A stretch of DNA of 64,000 nt from Cupriavidus respiraculi (GTDB lineage: Bacteria > Pseudomonadota > Gammaproteobacteria > Burkholderiales > Burkholderiaceae), in the NCBI RefSeq assembly GCF_914271545.1, contig NZ_CAJZAH010000003.1, forward strand, positions 372,001 to 436,000. The letters are read 5' to 3'. How positions within the stretch are numbered: position 1 is the stretch's first letter; each line of letters starts with the position of its first letter. Shown piece by piece: positions 56,017-64,000 of the stretch. The notes under the pieces were generated by a model. The model was not told where the DNA came from. It saw only the letters and a list, made by a program, of their open reading frames with translations, and searched no databases. The translations under genes were made by a program, and so were the position numbers.

Positions 56017-56241
56017 CTACAGCTTGCTCCCATACCGGTCCTTCACATACCGGCTGATATAGGTGCTCAGTCCCCGCCCGGCGCGGGCGAGCAGCTTCAT
56101 GTTCTCGATATGTTCCGCGCCCGCGCTCGGGTAGTCGTAGCGATAGGCGTCGCCATGCCGGAACTGGACGTCGATGTGCTCCTTGCCGATGTCGTACGCC
56201 ACGACACCGGAGTCGCCGGACAGGTTCTTGTAGGGCTTCAT
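56017..56241 (-). CDS. KTSC-domain-like small protein
   Basis: A 74-residue protein: MKPYKNLSGDSGVVAYDIGKEHIDVQFRHG, AYRYDYPSAGAEHI and a C-terminal helix (MKLLARAGRGLSTYISRYVKDRYG). Spacing resembles the KTSC domain (named for a C-terminal part of a lysyl-tRNA synthetase-related protein), of unclear function. Short gap (24 bases) to the aldose epimerase gene upstream, so it may be co-transcribed. Confidence 0.7.
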   Translation of the reverse strand: MKPYKNLSGDSGVVAYDIGKEHIDVQFRHGDAYRYDYPSAGAEHIENMKLLARAGRGLSTYISRYVKDRYGSKL

Positions 56242-56265
56242 ACCGGTGAGTCCGATTCCGGCGTC

Positions 56266-57249
56266 CTATGTTCCCTCGGCAGCCGACTCGACGAGGATCC
56301 GGCACACCGCCGTCTCCCGATGTCCCGGCTGCAGCCAGCGCAGGCCGCGCCCGTGGTGGATGGCGTTGGGCAGGCCGAGCCACGGCTCCACGCAGTAGAA
56401 GTCGGAGGTTTCCTTCTCCGACCACGTGGTGATGGCGTGCCATGGCGCGCCGTCGTCGCGCCGGTCGAGCGCGATGCGCAGGCGCCGGCCTGCGGGGGCC
56501 GCGGGATTGGGCGGCATCGTGAGCGTGCAGCCGTCGGGGGCCGGTTCCTGCAGCACATGGAAGGTGTCCTGCAGGCGGGCATCGTCCAGCGTGTAGGCCG
56601 GCTCGCCCGGCGCCATGTCTTGGATGCTGCCGTCCGGCCGTTGCCGCGCCAGCGACGATGGCGGCATGGCCAGCGACGTGCCGGCCCGCGCCCCGTGGGC
56701 CAGGGCGAAATAGAAGTGGTGCCCGGCGTAGTACGGCAGGGCGTTGGACTTGGCCTCGGGCAGCAGGTCCTGCTCCGATTCCGCCGCGCCGTTCGTCACG
56801 GCCAGCGCCGCTTCGAGCCCGTTTTCCAGCAGGCGGTAGGTGACCTCGAACTCGAACTCGTAGGGGTAGGGCACGCGCGTGGCGGCGCCCGCCTGCAAGC
56901 GCATGGTGATGGCGTTGTCCTCGGTCTGCGCCACCACTTCGAACGGCAGGTCGCGGGCAAAGCCATGTACCGGCATCGCGCGGACGGTGCCCTCGGCGTC
57001 GCGCCATTTGCCGATGTCGCCGTCGACGAAATGCCGGGCGATAAAGGGAAACAGCAGCGGGTTGCCGCCGCGTATACGGGCGGGCTGGGACCAGTCCGCG
57101 TCGGCGGGCCAGTACAGGATGTCCTCGCCGCGATGGACCCAGCGCACAAGCCGGCCGCCGTACTGCGGGGCCAGAAGCAAGTAATCGTTTTCGTCGCCGA
57201 CGCGGATCAGTTCCTGGTCCTGGAAGCGGAGGGTGGTGTGAGCGGGCAT
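56266..57249 (-). CDS. Aldose 1-epimerase family protein (galactose mutarotase-like)
   Basis: A 327-residue beta-sandwich (galactose mutarotase-like) protein. Motifs include LAPQYGGRLVRWVHRGEDILYWP, ARIRGGNPLLFPFIARHF, MPVHGFARDLPFEVV, KSNALPYYAGHHFYFAL, and the C-terminal FYCVEPWLGLPNAIHHGRGLRWLQPG. The His and Glu of the last blocks match the catalytic pair expected for aldose mutarotases. Sugar specificity unknown. A start 11 codons earlier (57282) is possible; 57249 gives the conserved N-terminus. Confidence 0.88.
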   Translation of the reverse strand: MPAHTTLRFQDQELIRVGDENDYLLLAPQYGGRLVRWVHRGEDILYWPADADWSQPARIRGGNPLLFPFIARHFVDGDIGKWRDAEGTVRAMPVHGFARDLPFEVVAQTEDNAITMRLQAGAATRVPYPYEFEFEVTYRLLENGLEAALAVTNGAAESEQDLLPEAKSNALPYYAGHHFYFALAHGARAGTSLAMPPSSLARQRPDGSIQDMAPGEPAYTLDDARLQDTFHVLQEPAPDGCTLTMPPNPAAPAGRRLRIALDRRDDGAPWHAITTWSEKETSDFYCVEPWLGLPNAIHHGRGLRWLQPGHRETAVCRILVESAAEGT

Positions 57250-57570
57250 GGGCTGGGTGTTAGGGGCTGTCGATACCGGCAAGGGGGGACGTCGGGCGCG
57301 ACTGGAGGGATGGCGGCGGCGCGCGCCGCCTGGGCATCATAACCGCAGTGCCCCGTGCTGGTGCCGGCGATGCGGCGCGATGGTGCGCGATGGTGCGCGG
57401 TCGCCGGTTCACCGGGCGCAAAGGCAGCGCCGCGGAAGAAATCACATAGCTGTCACCGGATAGGAGTACAGTGGCTGGATTCGTCATCATCAGTGGGACA
57501 TGCACATGCCGTGCGTGCCGGCGCCGCGAGGCGCCGTCCAGGTGACTTACCCCCTCACCCTGGAGTTCGC
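57250..57570. promoter_or_regulatory. 321-base gap, no gene recognised
   Basis: The gap lies between the divergent aldose-epimerase and small-protein genes. Open reading frames crossing it are antisense or extensions without homology. Nothing beyond the expected divergent promoters is identified, and no promoter boxes stood out. Confidence 0.3.
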
Positions 57571-57855
57571 ATGGACAACGCCCCCACCGCCAAATACAAG
57601 GGTTTCGACCTTTATCCCCTGGTCTACAAGATCGAACCGGCGCAATCCTGGCCGCGGGTCAAGTCTGATCGTACATTCAGCGCCTCGGTGCTGATCTGCC
57701 GCGACGGCGAAGCGCCCGGCGGCGAGCGTTCGAAGGTGTTCCGTCTCGAAGCGGCGCCTTGGGAAAACGTCGGCACCGCAAGGCGCGGCGCCGTGCGTTT
57801 CGGCGAGGACATCATCAACGGGTTGGTAGAGGGCGAGTCCGTGGCGGCGCTGTAG
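57571..57855 (+). CDS. Small hypothetical protein (94 residues, YKGF-type)
   Basis: A short soluble protein: MDNAPTAKYKGFDLYPLVYKIEP, FSASVLICRDGE, RLEAAPWENVGTARRGAVRFGEDIINGLVEG. No family recognised. It shares YKGF, an F-A-V-I-R-G pattern and a C-terminal A..AV....I..G pattern with the 90-residue protein at 58197, so they may be distant paralogues. A TGGAG ribosome binding site precedes ATG 57571. Confidence 0.6.
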   Translation: MDNAPTAKYKGFDLYPLVYKIEPAQSWPRVKSDRTFSASVLICRDGEAPGGERSKVFRLEAAPWENVGTARRGAVRFGEDIINGLVEGESVAAL

Positions 57856-57872
57856 GCCGCCCTCGCATCGGA

Positions 57873-58007
57873 TTATTTCTTCTTGTCGTCCGTGCGCGCG
57901 CTGCCGCGCACGGCGATACCGGAAAAGGGCGCCGCCGGGGCGGCGGGCTTCTTCGGCTGTTTGGGTTTCTTGGCTTCGCGGTTGCCGCGTAATTGACCTT
58001 TTGCCAT
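57873..58007 (-). CDS. Very small basic protein (44 residues), conserved MAKGQLR family
   Basis: A short ORF preceded by a strong ribosome binding site (AAGGAG at 8-13 bases before ATG 58007). The product begins MAKGQLRGNREAKKPKQPKK and ends ARTDDKKK, very Lys/Pro rich. The opening resembles a small proteobacterial family known from many genomes, of unknown function. It lies between the two YKGF-type small proteins and in opposite orientation. Confidence 0.65.
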   Translation of the reverse strand: MAKGQLRGNREAKKPKQPKKPAAPAAPFSGIAVRGSARTDDKKK

Positions 58008-58196
58008 GGGGTGCTCCTTGAATGGCGCTCGTTATCCGGACTGGTTGCCGGCCGGTGTGGCGAGCATACGCGCTATTGGCGTTGCCGAGTGAGCTTTCAC
58101 GGGTCCAGTCACACACATTCCCGGCCCGGCCATCGCGGTGGGCTTCGTCGGAAAGCCAGGGGCACAGCCCCTCCATGCAAATATCAGGAGACCGTC

Positions 58197-58469
58197 ATGG
58201 TCGAGAACAATGCGGTGTACAAGGGGTTCCGGGTGTCGGCCCACGTCCAGCGGTCATTGCCGCAGGTAGCCGGCGCGCAGACGGCCCGTCTGGACTTCCA
58301 CGCCACGGTGAGCATCACGCGCGTCAACGGGGGCAACGAGTCCCTGCAGATGCCGTCGCCCCTGCCGGACCACAGCGGCCATACGCCGCGCGCCGCCATC
58401 GAGGCGGCCGTCGTCTACGCGCGGACCGTGATCGACGGGATGTCGACCTTCACCAAGGCAAAGAAGTAG
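58197..58469 (+). CDS. Small hypothetical protein (90 residues, YKGF-type)
   Basis: A short protein: MVENNAVYKGFRVSAHVQRS, then LDFHATVSITRVNGGNESLQM, and AAIEAAVVYARTVIDGMSTF. It has no recognised domain. ATG 58197 has AGGAG upstream, and a small hairpin (AGGGGC-ACA-GCCCCT, 58158-58172) lies 25 bases ahead. It resembles the protein at 57571; both have a YKGF start and an A-rich helix C-terminus. Confidence 0.6.
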   Translation: MVENNAVYKGFRVSAHVQRSLPQVAGAQTARLDFHATVSITRVNGGNESLQMPSPLPDHSGHTPRAAIEAAVVYARTVIDGMSTFTKAKK

Positions 58470-58485
58470 CGGTTGCGCGAGCCGC

Positions 58486-59025
58486 TCAGCGCCCCGCCCA
58501 GAAGGCGCGCTGCACGGCGAGAATGGCCTCTTCCACCTCGGGCACCGGCCCGATCAGTTCGACCGGCTTCTGGCAATGGTCGAACACATAGCGTGACGAC
58601 ACGCTCATCGTCGGATTCTCCGCATGGCTGCCCGTGGCTTCGAGCAGCCGCGCCTCGGTGAGTCCGAATACCACGCGCCCGATATTGGCCCAGTACGCGG
58701 TGCCCGCGCACATGCAGCACGGCTCCACCGTCGTGTACAGCGTGCAGCCCCACAGATACTCCGGCCGAAAGTTCATGGCCGCCACGCGAGCCAGCACGGC
58801 CTCGGCGTGGTTGACGGTATCGACGTTCCCCTGCTCCATCAGCACGGTCTCCTGGTCGGGACCGACCAGGATCGCCCCGAAGGGATGGTGCCCCAGCAGC
58901 GTCGCGCGTTCGGCCACGGCACTGGCGCGCTGAAGATGGCGCAGCACTTGTTCGCGCGTGGGGGCAAGGCCCTGGGGCGGGAAGGAGAGAGTCGTCGAGG
59001 CGGGGGTGGCGTCGCGGTCTTGCAT
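58486..59025 (-). CDS. Nucleoside deaminase (CMP/dCMP deaminase family)
   Basis: A 179-residue zinc deaminase. HAE motif within DTVNHAEAVLARVAA (His, catalytic Glu) and PCCMC within TTVEPCCMCAGTAYWAN supply the zinc ligands. HPFGAILVGPD precedes them. TadA/guanine deaminase-like family; the substrate cannot be assigned. AGGAACC upstream favours ATG 59025 over the longer start at 59058. Confidence 0.87.
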   Translation of the reverse strand: MQDRDATPASTTLSFPPQGLAPTREQVLRHLQRASAVAERATLLGHHPFGAILVGPDQETVLMEQGNVDTVNHAEAVLARVAAMNFRPEYLWGCTLYTTVEPCCMCAGTAYWANIGRVVFGLTEARLLEATGSHAENPTMSVSSRYVFDHCQKPVELIGPVPEVEEAILAVQRAFWAGR

Positions 59026-59151
59026 ACGGGCGGATCGGTTCCTGTTGACAAGGGGCATGCCGCGCCAGGCGCGGCGCTGGGCAGGAGCACGTAACGTGCC
59101 CGCCCTTGCCGCGATGCCCGCGTGCTCAGGCGGTGTCGTCCGGCGGCGTCG

Positions 59152-61164
59152 TTAGGCCGCATCCTCGCGGGGCCTGCTCGCGATGAACCGGCGCGCGTAG
59201 TCGAAGTACCAGTCCAGCGTGTCCGGGTTGGCCATGGCATCGCGGTTGGCGATCTTCTCCGGGGCGTGGCCGAGCAGCAGCTTCTTGATCGGGACTTCCA
59301 TCTTCTTGCCCGACAGCGTGCGCGGCACGCCCGGCGCCTGCAGGATCTCGTTCGGGACGTGCCGCGAGGACAGCGCGTCGCGAATGCGTGCGCGCAGGGT
59401 GTCGCGCAGCGCGTCGTCGAGCGTCATGCCTTCGCGCAGCACCACGAACAGCGGCATGTACGACTCGCGCCCAAGGTATTCGAGATCGACCACCAGGCTG
59501 TCCAGCACCTGCGGCAGTTCCTCCACCACGCGATACAGCTCGCTGGTGCCCATGCGGATGCCGTGGCGGTTGATCGTGGCGTCCGAGCGGCCGTAGATGA
59601 TGGCGCCGCCGCGCGAGGTGATCTTGATCCAGTCCCCATGGCGCCAGACGCCGGGATAGGTGTCAAAGTAGCTGTCGCGATAGCGCCGGCCATCGCGGTC
59701 GCCCCACAGGTATAGCGGCATCGACGGCATCGGCTCGGTGCAGACCAGTTCCCCCACCTGGTCGATCAGCGCCGCCCCGTTCTCGTCGAACGCCTGGACG
59801 TTGGCGCCCAGGCAGCGGCATTGCATCTCGCCGGCGTGGACCGGCAGCAGCGGGCATCCCGCCACGAACGAGCCGGCAAAATCGGTGCCGCCGCTCATCG
59901 GCGCGAGCCAGACATCGGCGCGCACGTTGCGGTAGATCCAGTCATAGGCTTCGGCCGGCAGCGGGGAGCCGGTCGAGCCCACCGCGCGCAGCCGGCTCAG
60001 GTCGACGCTTTGCGACGGCGTGACGCCGGCCTTCATGCCATTGGTGAAGAACGCCGCCCCAGCGCCGAACACGGTGATGCCGGCGCTTTCGACGAATCGC
60101 CACAACACGCCCGCGTCCGGCCACGCCGGATTGCCGTCGTAGATGGCGATGGTGGTGCCCAGCAGCAGTCCCGCCACTTGCGCATTCCACATGATCCAGC
60201 CGCTGCTGCTGTACCAGTGGAAGACATCGTCCGGTCCCAGGTCGTTGTGGAAGGCCATCAGCTTGAGCTGCTCGATGACCACGCCGCCATGGCCGTGCAC
60301 GATCGGCTTGGGCATGCCGGTGGTGCCCGAGGAATAGACGATCCACAGTGGATGGTCGAAGGGCACCGACTCGATGGCGAGCGGCACCTGGTGCGCCAGC
60401 ACGTCGTCCCAGCGATGCAGCCGCGGGCCGGCGCCGACGTCGAACGTGGCGCCCAGGCGCGGCACCAGCACCACGTCGGTCAGCGAGGGCAGGGCCTGCA
60501 CCAGCTGCGCCAGCACCGGCGTGCGGTCGAACGCCTTGCCGCCGTAGCGGTAGCCGTCCACCGCGATCAGCACCTTGGGCTCGATCTGGCGGAAGCGGTC
60601 GATCACCGCCACCTGTCCCATGTCCGGCGCGCAGCCCGACCAGATCGCGCCGAGGCTGGCGGTGGCGAGGAATGCCACCACGGTGGCCGGGATATTGGGC
60701 AGATAGCCGGCCACGCGATCGCCGCGGCCCACGCCCATGCCGCGCAGCGCATGGGCCAGCGAGGCGACCTGGCGCTCCAGCGTGTCCCAGTCCAGGTCCG
60801 CCAGCGCCTCGCTTTCCGCGGCATGGCGGATCGCGGGACGCGCGCGCGCCGCGCCGGTGCCGGCATGGCGGAAGACCTGCTGTACGTAGTTCAGGCTGGC
60901 GCCCTCGAACCAGCGCGCGCCGGGCATCTCGCGGCTGGCCAGCACGCTCGCGGCCGGCGTGTCGAAGCGCAGGTCGAAGTAGGCCCGCACCGCATCCCAG
61001 AATGCCTCGATGTCGGTGACCGACCATTGCCACAGGCTGTCGTAGTCGTCGAAACGCAGGCCGCGTTCGGTGGCCAGCCAGCGCATGAAGCGGGTGAGTT
61101 GCGCCGCTTCGCGGCGGGCCGGCGATGGCGTCCAGACCAGTTGCCCTTCCTCGATGGTGCTCAT
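59152..61164 (-). CDS. Acetoacetyl-CoA synthetase
   Basis: Adenylate-forming enzyme of 670 residues that activates acetoacetate to acetoacetyl-CoA. The AMP-binding motif YSSGTTGMPKPIVHG is present, and WTPSPARREAAQLTRFM plus the N-terminal cap match acetoacetyl-CoA synthetases. GSTGSPLPAEAYDWIYRNV and SGRNG-like SGGTDFAGSF follow; the C-terminal lysine lies in LSGKKMEVPIKKLLLG. It is related to ketone-body/polyhydroxybutyrate metabolism in Burkholderiales. Transcribed with or after the succinate semialdehyde dehydrogenase gene. Confidence 0.92.
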   Translation of the reverse strand: MSTIEEGQLVWTPSPARREAAQLTRFMRWLATERGLRFDDYDSLWQWSVTDIEAFWDAVRAYFDLRFDTPAASVLASREMPGARWFEGASLNYVQQVFRHAGTGAARARPAIRHAAESEALADLDWDTLERQVASLAHALRGMGVGRGDRVAGYLPNIPATVVAFLATASLGAIWSGCAPDMGQVAVIDRFRQIEPKVLIAVDGYRYGGKAFDRTPVLAQLVQALPSLTDVVLVPRLGATFDVGAGPRLHRWDDVLAHQVPLAIESVPFDHPLWIVYSSGTTGMPKPIVHGHGGVVIEQLKLMAFHNDLGPDDVFHWYSSSGWIMWNAQVAGLLLGTTIAIYDGNPAWPDAGVLWRFVESAGITVFGAGAAFFTNGMKAGVTPSQSVDLSRLRAVGSTGSPLPAEAYDWIYRNVRADVWLAPMSGGTDFAGSFVAGCPLLPVHAGEMQCRCLGANVQAFDENGAALIDQVGELVCTEPMPSMPLYLWGDRDGRRYRDSYFDTYPGVWRHGDWIKITSRGGAIIYGRSDATINRHGIRMGTSELYRVVEELPQVLDSLVVDLEYLGRESYMPLFVVLREGMTLDDALRDTLRARIRDALSSRHVPNEILQAPGVPRTLSGKKMEVPIKKLLLGHAPEKIANRDAMANPDTLDWYFDYARRFIASRPREDAA

Positions 61165-61230
61165 GTCTCCTCCGGTTGCCCGTCTATGCGGGGTTGTGGG
61201 GATGCCGGCTCGGATGCCGGCCTGGGTGTC

Positions 61231-62712
61231 TCAGATGCCGCCCATGCACAGATACTTGATCTCGAGGTATTCGTCGATGCCGTATTTCGAGCCCTCGCGT
61301 CCAAGGCCCGATTGCTTGACGCCGCCGAAGGGCGCCACCTCGTTGGAGATCAGGCCCGTGTTGATGCCCACCATGCCGTATTCGAGCCGCTCGGCCACGC
61401 GCCAGATGCGGCCGATGTCGCGGCTGTAGAAGTAGGACGCCAGGCCGAACTCGCTGTCGTTGGCCATGGCGACCACTTCGTCCTCGTCGCGGAACCTGAA
61501 CACGGCGGCGACCGGGCCGAAGGTTTCCTCTCGGGCGATCAGCATCTCGGGCGTGGCGTCGGCCAGCACGGTCGGCGCGATAAAGCGGTCCGTGCCCAGA
61601 CCCGGCACGCGCTTGCCGCCGGTGACCAGCCGCGCGCCGCGGGTGACCGCGTCGTCGATATGCCGCTGCACCTTGTCGACGGCCTGGTCGTCGATCAGGG
61701 GGCCCTGCGCCACGCCGGCGTCGAAGCCGTTGCCCACCGGCAGGTCGGCGGCCTTGCGAGCCAGCTTCTCGACGAAGGCGTCGTAGACCGACTCGTGCGC
61801 GTAGAAGCGGTTGGTGCAGACGCAGGTCTGGCCGGCATTGCGGTACTTGGAGGCGATGGCGCCTTCCACCGCCGCGTCCACGTCGGCATCGTCGAACACG
61901 ATGAAGGGCGCATGGCCGCCCAGCTCCAGCGCGACCTTCTTGACCGTGGGCGCGCATTGCTCCATCAGGATGCGGCCGACCGGCGTGGAGCCGGTGAAGG
62001 ACAGATGGCGCACCACCGGCGAGGCGCACAGCGCGCGGCCGATGGCGATGGAGTTGTCGGCGTCGCCGGTGACCACATTGATGACGCCGGGCGGAATGCC
62101 GGCGCGATGCGCCAGCTCGGCCATCGCCAGCGCGCACAGCGGCGTCTGCTCGGCCGGCTTGATCACCATGGTGCAGCCCGCGGCCAGCGCCGGCGCGCAC
62201 TTGCGGGTGATCATCGCGATCGGGAAATTCCACGGCGTGATGGAGGCGCACACGCCGATCGGCTGCTTCAGCACCACCATGCGCTTGTCGGCCCAGGTGG
62301 AAGCCAGCACGTCGCCAGCCACGCGCTTGGCCTCCTCGGCGAACCATTCGATGAACGAGGCGCCATAGCCGACTTCGCCCTTCGCCTCGGCCAGCGGCTT
62401 GCCCTGCTCGGCGGTCATTAGCGTGGCGAGATCCTCCGTGTTGGCGATCAGCAGGTCGAACCAGCGGCGCATCAGCGCGGCGCGCTCCTTGCCGGTCTTG
62501 TCCCGCCACGCGGGCAGTGCCGCATCGGCCGCGGCGATGGCGCGTTCGGTCTCCGTGGCGCCGAGATTGGCGACGCGCACCAGTTCGTCGCCGGTGGCGG
62601 GGTCGATGACGGCGAAACTGGCGCCGCCCGTGGCGCCGACCCACTCGCCGTTGATATAGGACTCGCCGCGAATCAGCGAGCGATCTTGCATCCGGTCCAG
62701 CGCATTGGCCAT
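61231..62712 (-). CDS. gabD: NAD(P)-dependent succinate-semialdehyde dehydrogenase
   Basis: ALDH family enzyme of 493 residues. Motifs: SITPWNFPIAMITRK (cofactor region), FTGSTPVGRIL, ALELGGHAPFIVFDDAD (catalytic Glu) and YRNAGQTCVCTNR (catalytic Cys). The C-terminal FGGVKQSGLGREGSKYGIDEYLEIKYLCMG is typical of GabD-type enzymes. Product is succinate from succinate semialdehyde in GABA breakdown; glutarate semialdehyde is an alternative substrate. GGAGACC upstream supports ATG 62712. Confidence 0.93.
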   Translation of the reverse strand: MANALDRMQDRSLIRGESYINGEWVGATGGASFAVIDPATGDELVRVANLGATETERAIAAADAALPAWRDKTGKERAALMRRWFDLLIANTEDLATLMTAEQGKPLAEAKGEVGYGASFIEWFAEEAKRVAGDVLASTWADKRMVVLKQPIGVCASITPWNFPIAMITRKCAPALAAGCTMVIKPAEQTPLCALAMAELAHRAGIPPGVINVVTGDADNSIAIGRALCASPVVRHLSFTGSTPVGRILMEQCAPTVKKVALELGGHAPFIVFDDADVDAAVEGAIASKYRNAGQTCVCTNRFYAHESVYDAFVEKLARKAADLPVGNGFDAGVAQGPLIDDQAVDKVQRHIDDAVTRGARLVTGGKRVPGLGTDRFIAPTVLADATPEMLIAREETFGPVAAVFRFRDEDEVVAMANDSEFGLASYFYSRDIGRIWRVAERLEYGMVGINTGLISNEVAPFGGVKQSGLGREGSKYGIDEYLEIKYLCMGGI

Positions 62713-62868
62713 CCTGGTCTCCATATCGGGTTTGCGCGAGGGCATCTCCCGCTGGCGCCAGCGTGTGCGTGAAACGTGCCGGGGCGGGGTGCCGCGTTCC
62801 TTGTCAGACCGCCATGATAGCGGCGCCCGCGCTTCGCCGCCGCGCCCGGGGCGCCTTTGCCTTGCTCC

Positions 62869-64000
62869 TCAGCCGGCGGGGCGGTCGAACAGCCGCTCCC
62901 ACATCGCGTCGACCCGCTTCTTCACCGCGGCGTCCATCTCGATGGTGCGGCCCCATTCGCGGTTGGTCTCGCCGGGCCACTTGTCGGTGGCGTCGATGCC
63001 CATCTTGGAGCCCAGGCCGGACACCGGCGAGGCAAAGTCCAGGTAGTCGATGGGCGTGTTGTCGACCAGCACGGTATCGCGCGACGGATCGACCCGGGTG
63101 GTGATGGCCCAGATGACTTCCTTCCAGTCCCGCGCGTCGATGTCGTCGTCCACCACCACGATGAACTTCGTATACATGAACTGGCGCAGAAAGCTCCAGA
63201 CGCCGAACATCACCCGCTTGGCGTGGCCGGCGTACTGCTTCTTCATCCTGACCACGGCCATGCGGTAGCTGCACCCCTCGGGCGGCAGATAGAAATCGGT
63301 GATCTCGGGAAACTGCTTCTGCAGCAGCGGCACGAACACTTCATTCAGGGCCACGCCCAGCACGGCGGGCTCGTCGGGCGGCTTGCCGGTGTAGGTGGAG
63401 TGATAGATCGGGTCACGCCGCATCGTGATGCGGTCGATGGTGAAGACCGGGAACCAGTCCTGCTCGTTGTAATAGCCGGTGTGGTCGCCGAACGGGCCTT
63501 CGAGCGCATGCTGGTAGCCGCTCGGGTGAGCGGGGTCCGGCTGGATATGGCCTTCCAGCACGATCTCGGCCGAGGCCGGCACGCTGAGCGCCGACAGCGT
63601 CGGCGTCACGCAGGAGGCCAGCGCGGTGCGGCTGCCGCGCAGCAGCCCGGCGAACTGGTATTCGGACAGGGTGTCGGGCACCGGCGTGACGGCGCCCAGG
63701 ATCGTGGCCGGATCGGCGCCCAGCGCCACGGCGATGGGGAAGGGCTGGCCGGGGTTGGCGCGGGCGTGCTCGCGGAAGTCCAGCGCGCCGCCGCGGTGCG
63801 CGAGCCAGCGCATGATGACCTGGTTGCGCGAGATCACCTGCTGGCGATAGATGCCCAGGTTCTGCCGCTTCTTGTGCGGGCCCTTGGTCACGACCAGGCC
63901 CCACGTGATCAGCGGCGCGGCATCGCCCGGCCAGCACAGCTGGATGGGCAGGCGCCCGAGGTCCACGTCGTTGCCTTCCCAGACGATCTCCTGGCAGGCG
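62869..64000 (-). CDS. ubiD: UbiD family decarboxylase (3-octaprenyl-4-hydroxybenzoate carboxy-lyase), 5' part outside window
   Basis: The C-terminal 377 codons of a UbiD decarboxylase that needs the prenylated flavin made by UbiX. The first visible residues ([27 protein letters not shown]) continue into the catalytic region with [36 protein letters not shown] and [38 protein letters not shown] is also family typical. Acts in ubiquinone synthesis. The N-terminus lies beyond 64000. Confidence 0.93.
   Translation of the reverse strand, partial: ACQEIVWEGNDVDLGRLPIQLCWPGDAAPLITWGLVVTKGPHKKRQNLGIYRQQVISRNQVIMRWLAHRGGALDFREHARANPGQPFPIAVALGADPATILGAVTPVPDTLSEYQFAGLLRGSRTALASCVTPTLSALSVPASAEIVLEGHIQPDPAHPSGYQHALEGPFGDHTGYYNEQDWFPVFTIDRITMRRDPIYHSTYTGKPPDEPAVLGVALNEVFVPLLQKQFPEITDFYLPPEGCSYRMAVVRMKKQYAGHAKRVMFGVWSFLRQFMYTKFIVVVDDDIDARDWKEVIWAITTRVDPSRDTVLVDNTPIDYLDFASPVSGLGSKMGIDATDKWPGETNREWGRTIEMDAAVKKRVDAMWERLFDRPAG

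Noticed and set aside
59821-62421. 866-codon plus frame opposite acetoacetyl-CoA synthetase and gabD
   Set aside because: Arg/His/Gly-rich antisense frame; the minus-strand genes are fully explained by enzyme motifs.
1-64000. CRISPR arrays, insertion sequences, transposases, integrases and attachment sites
   Set aside because: No regularly spaced direct repeats, transposase domains or terminal inverted repeats were seen; tRNA-Gly has no integrase next to it.

Overview
The window is 64 kb of chromosome from a high-GC betaproteobacterium of the Burkholderiales. The gene order (yqgE-ruvX-pyrR-pyrB-pyrC'-plsC, manB-waaC-waaA, tetR-RND efflux operon, pcm-like/rhodanese/tolC) and the protein sequences suggest a Cupriavidus- or Ralstonia-like member of the Burkholderiaceae. 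This is inferred from family knowledge; no database search was run. Both ends cut a gene: a photolyase on the left and ubiD on the right.

Layout. (1) 1-7.2 kb is housekeeping: photolyase (partial), rsuA, yqgE, ruvX, a pyrimidine set in which the dihydroorotase-like protein has lost its metal-binding motif, plsC and apaH. (2) 7.4-30.7 kb is a plus-strand surface-glycan locus. It holds rfbBDAC (dTDP-L-rhamnose), an ABC exporter (wzm, and wzt with a C-terminal substrate-recognition extension), a 1331-residue methyltransferase/coiled-coil/glycosyltransferase fusion, an epimerase, two GT2 enzymes, manC-gmd-fcl (GDP-L-fucose), a flavoprotein, a dolichol-phosphate-sugar-synthase-like GT2, a flippase-like membrane protein, a giant polytopic protein and a WecA-type initiating transferase. 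(3) 30.7-36.7 kb is a tightly coupled five-gene minus-strand operon (GT4, PglC/WcaJ-type sugar transferase, GT4, Wzx-like flippase, GT4). (4) 37-40.8 kb carries manB, waaC and waaA on the plus strand. (5) 41-50 kb holds a META-domain lipoprotein, tolC, a rhodanese, a Pcm-like protein and a tetR-MFP-RND efflux operon. (6) 50-64 kb is mixed: YkgJ-type protein, DUF1439 lipoprotein, uppP, an SGNH esterase divergent from a LysR regulator, trmB, tRNA-Gly(CCC), a BrnTA toxin-antitoxin pair with a clear operator palindrome, several small proteins, a nucleoside deaminase, acetoacetyl-CoA synthetase, succinate-semialdehyde dehydrogenase and ubiD.

How the genes work together. The locus makes dTDP-rhamnose and, with manB 13 kb away, GDP-mannose and GDP-fucose. 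A WecA-type enzyme probably primes undecaprenyl phosphate, the glycosyltransferases extend the chain, and Wzm/Wzt exports it; WaaC/WaaA build the lipid A-core acceptor. The methyltransferase-coiled-coil-GT fusion beside wzt looks like a one-polypeptide version of the polymerase, terminator and ruler machinery of ABC-exported O antigens. A GT2, a flippase-like protein and a polytopic protein next to each other resemble a Gtr-type periplasmic decoration module. The separate five-gene operon has its own primer and Wzx but no Wzy, so it more likely makes a short lipid-linked oligosaccharide, for example for protein O-glycosylation, than a second polymer.
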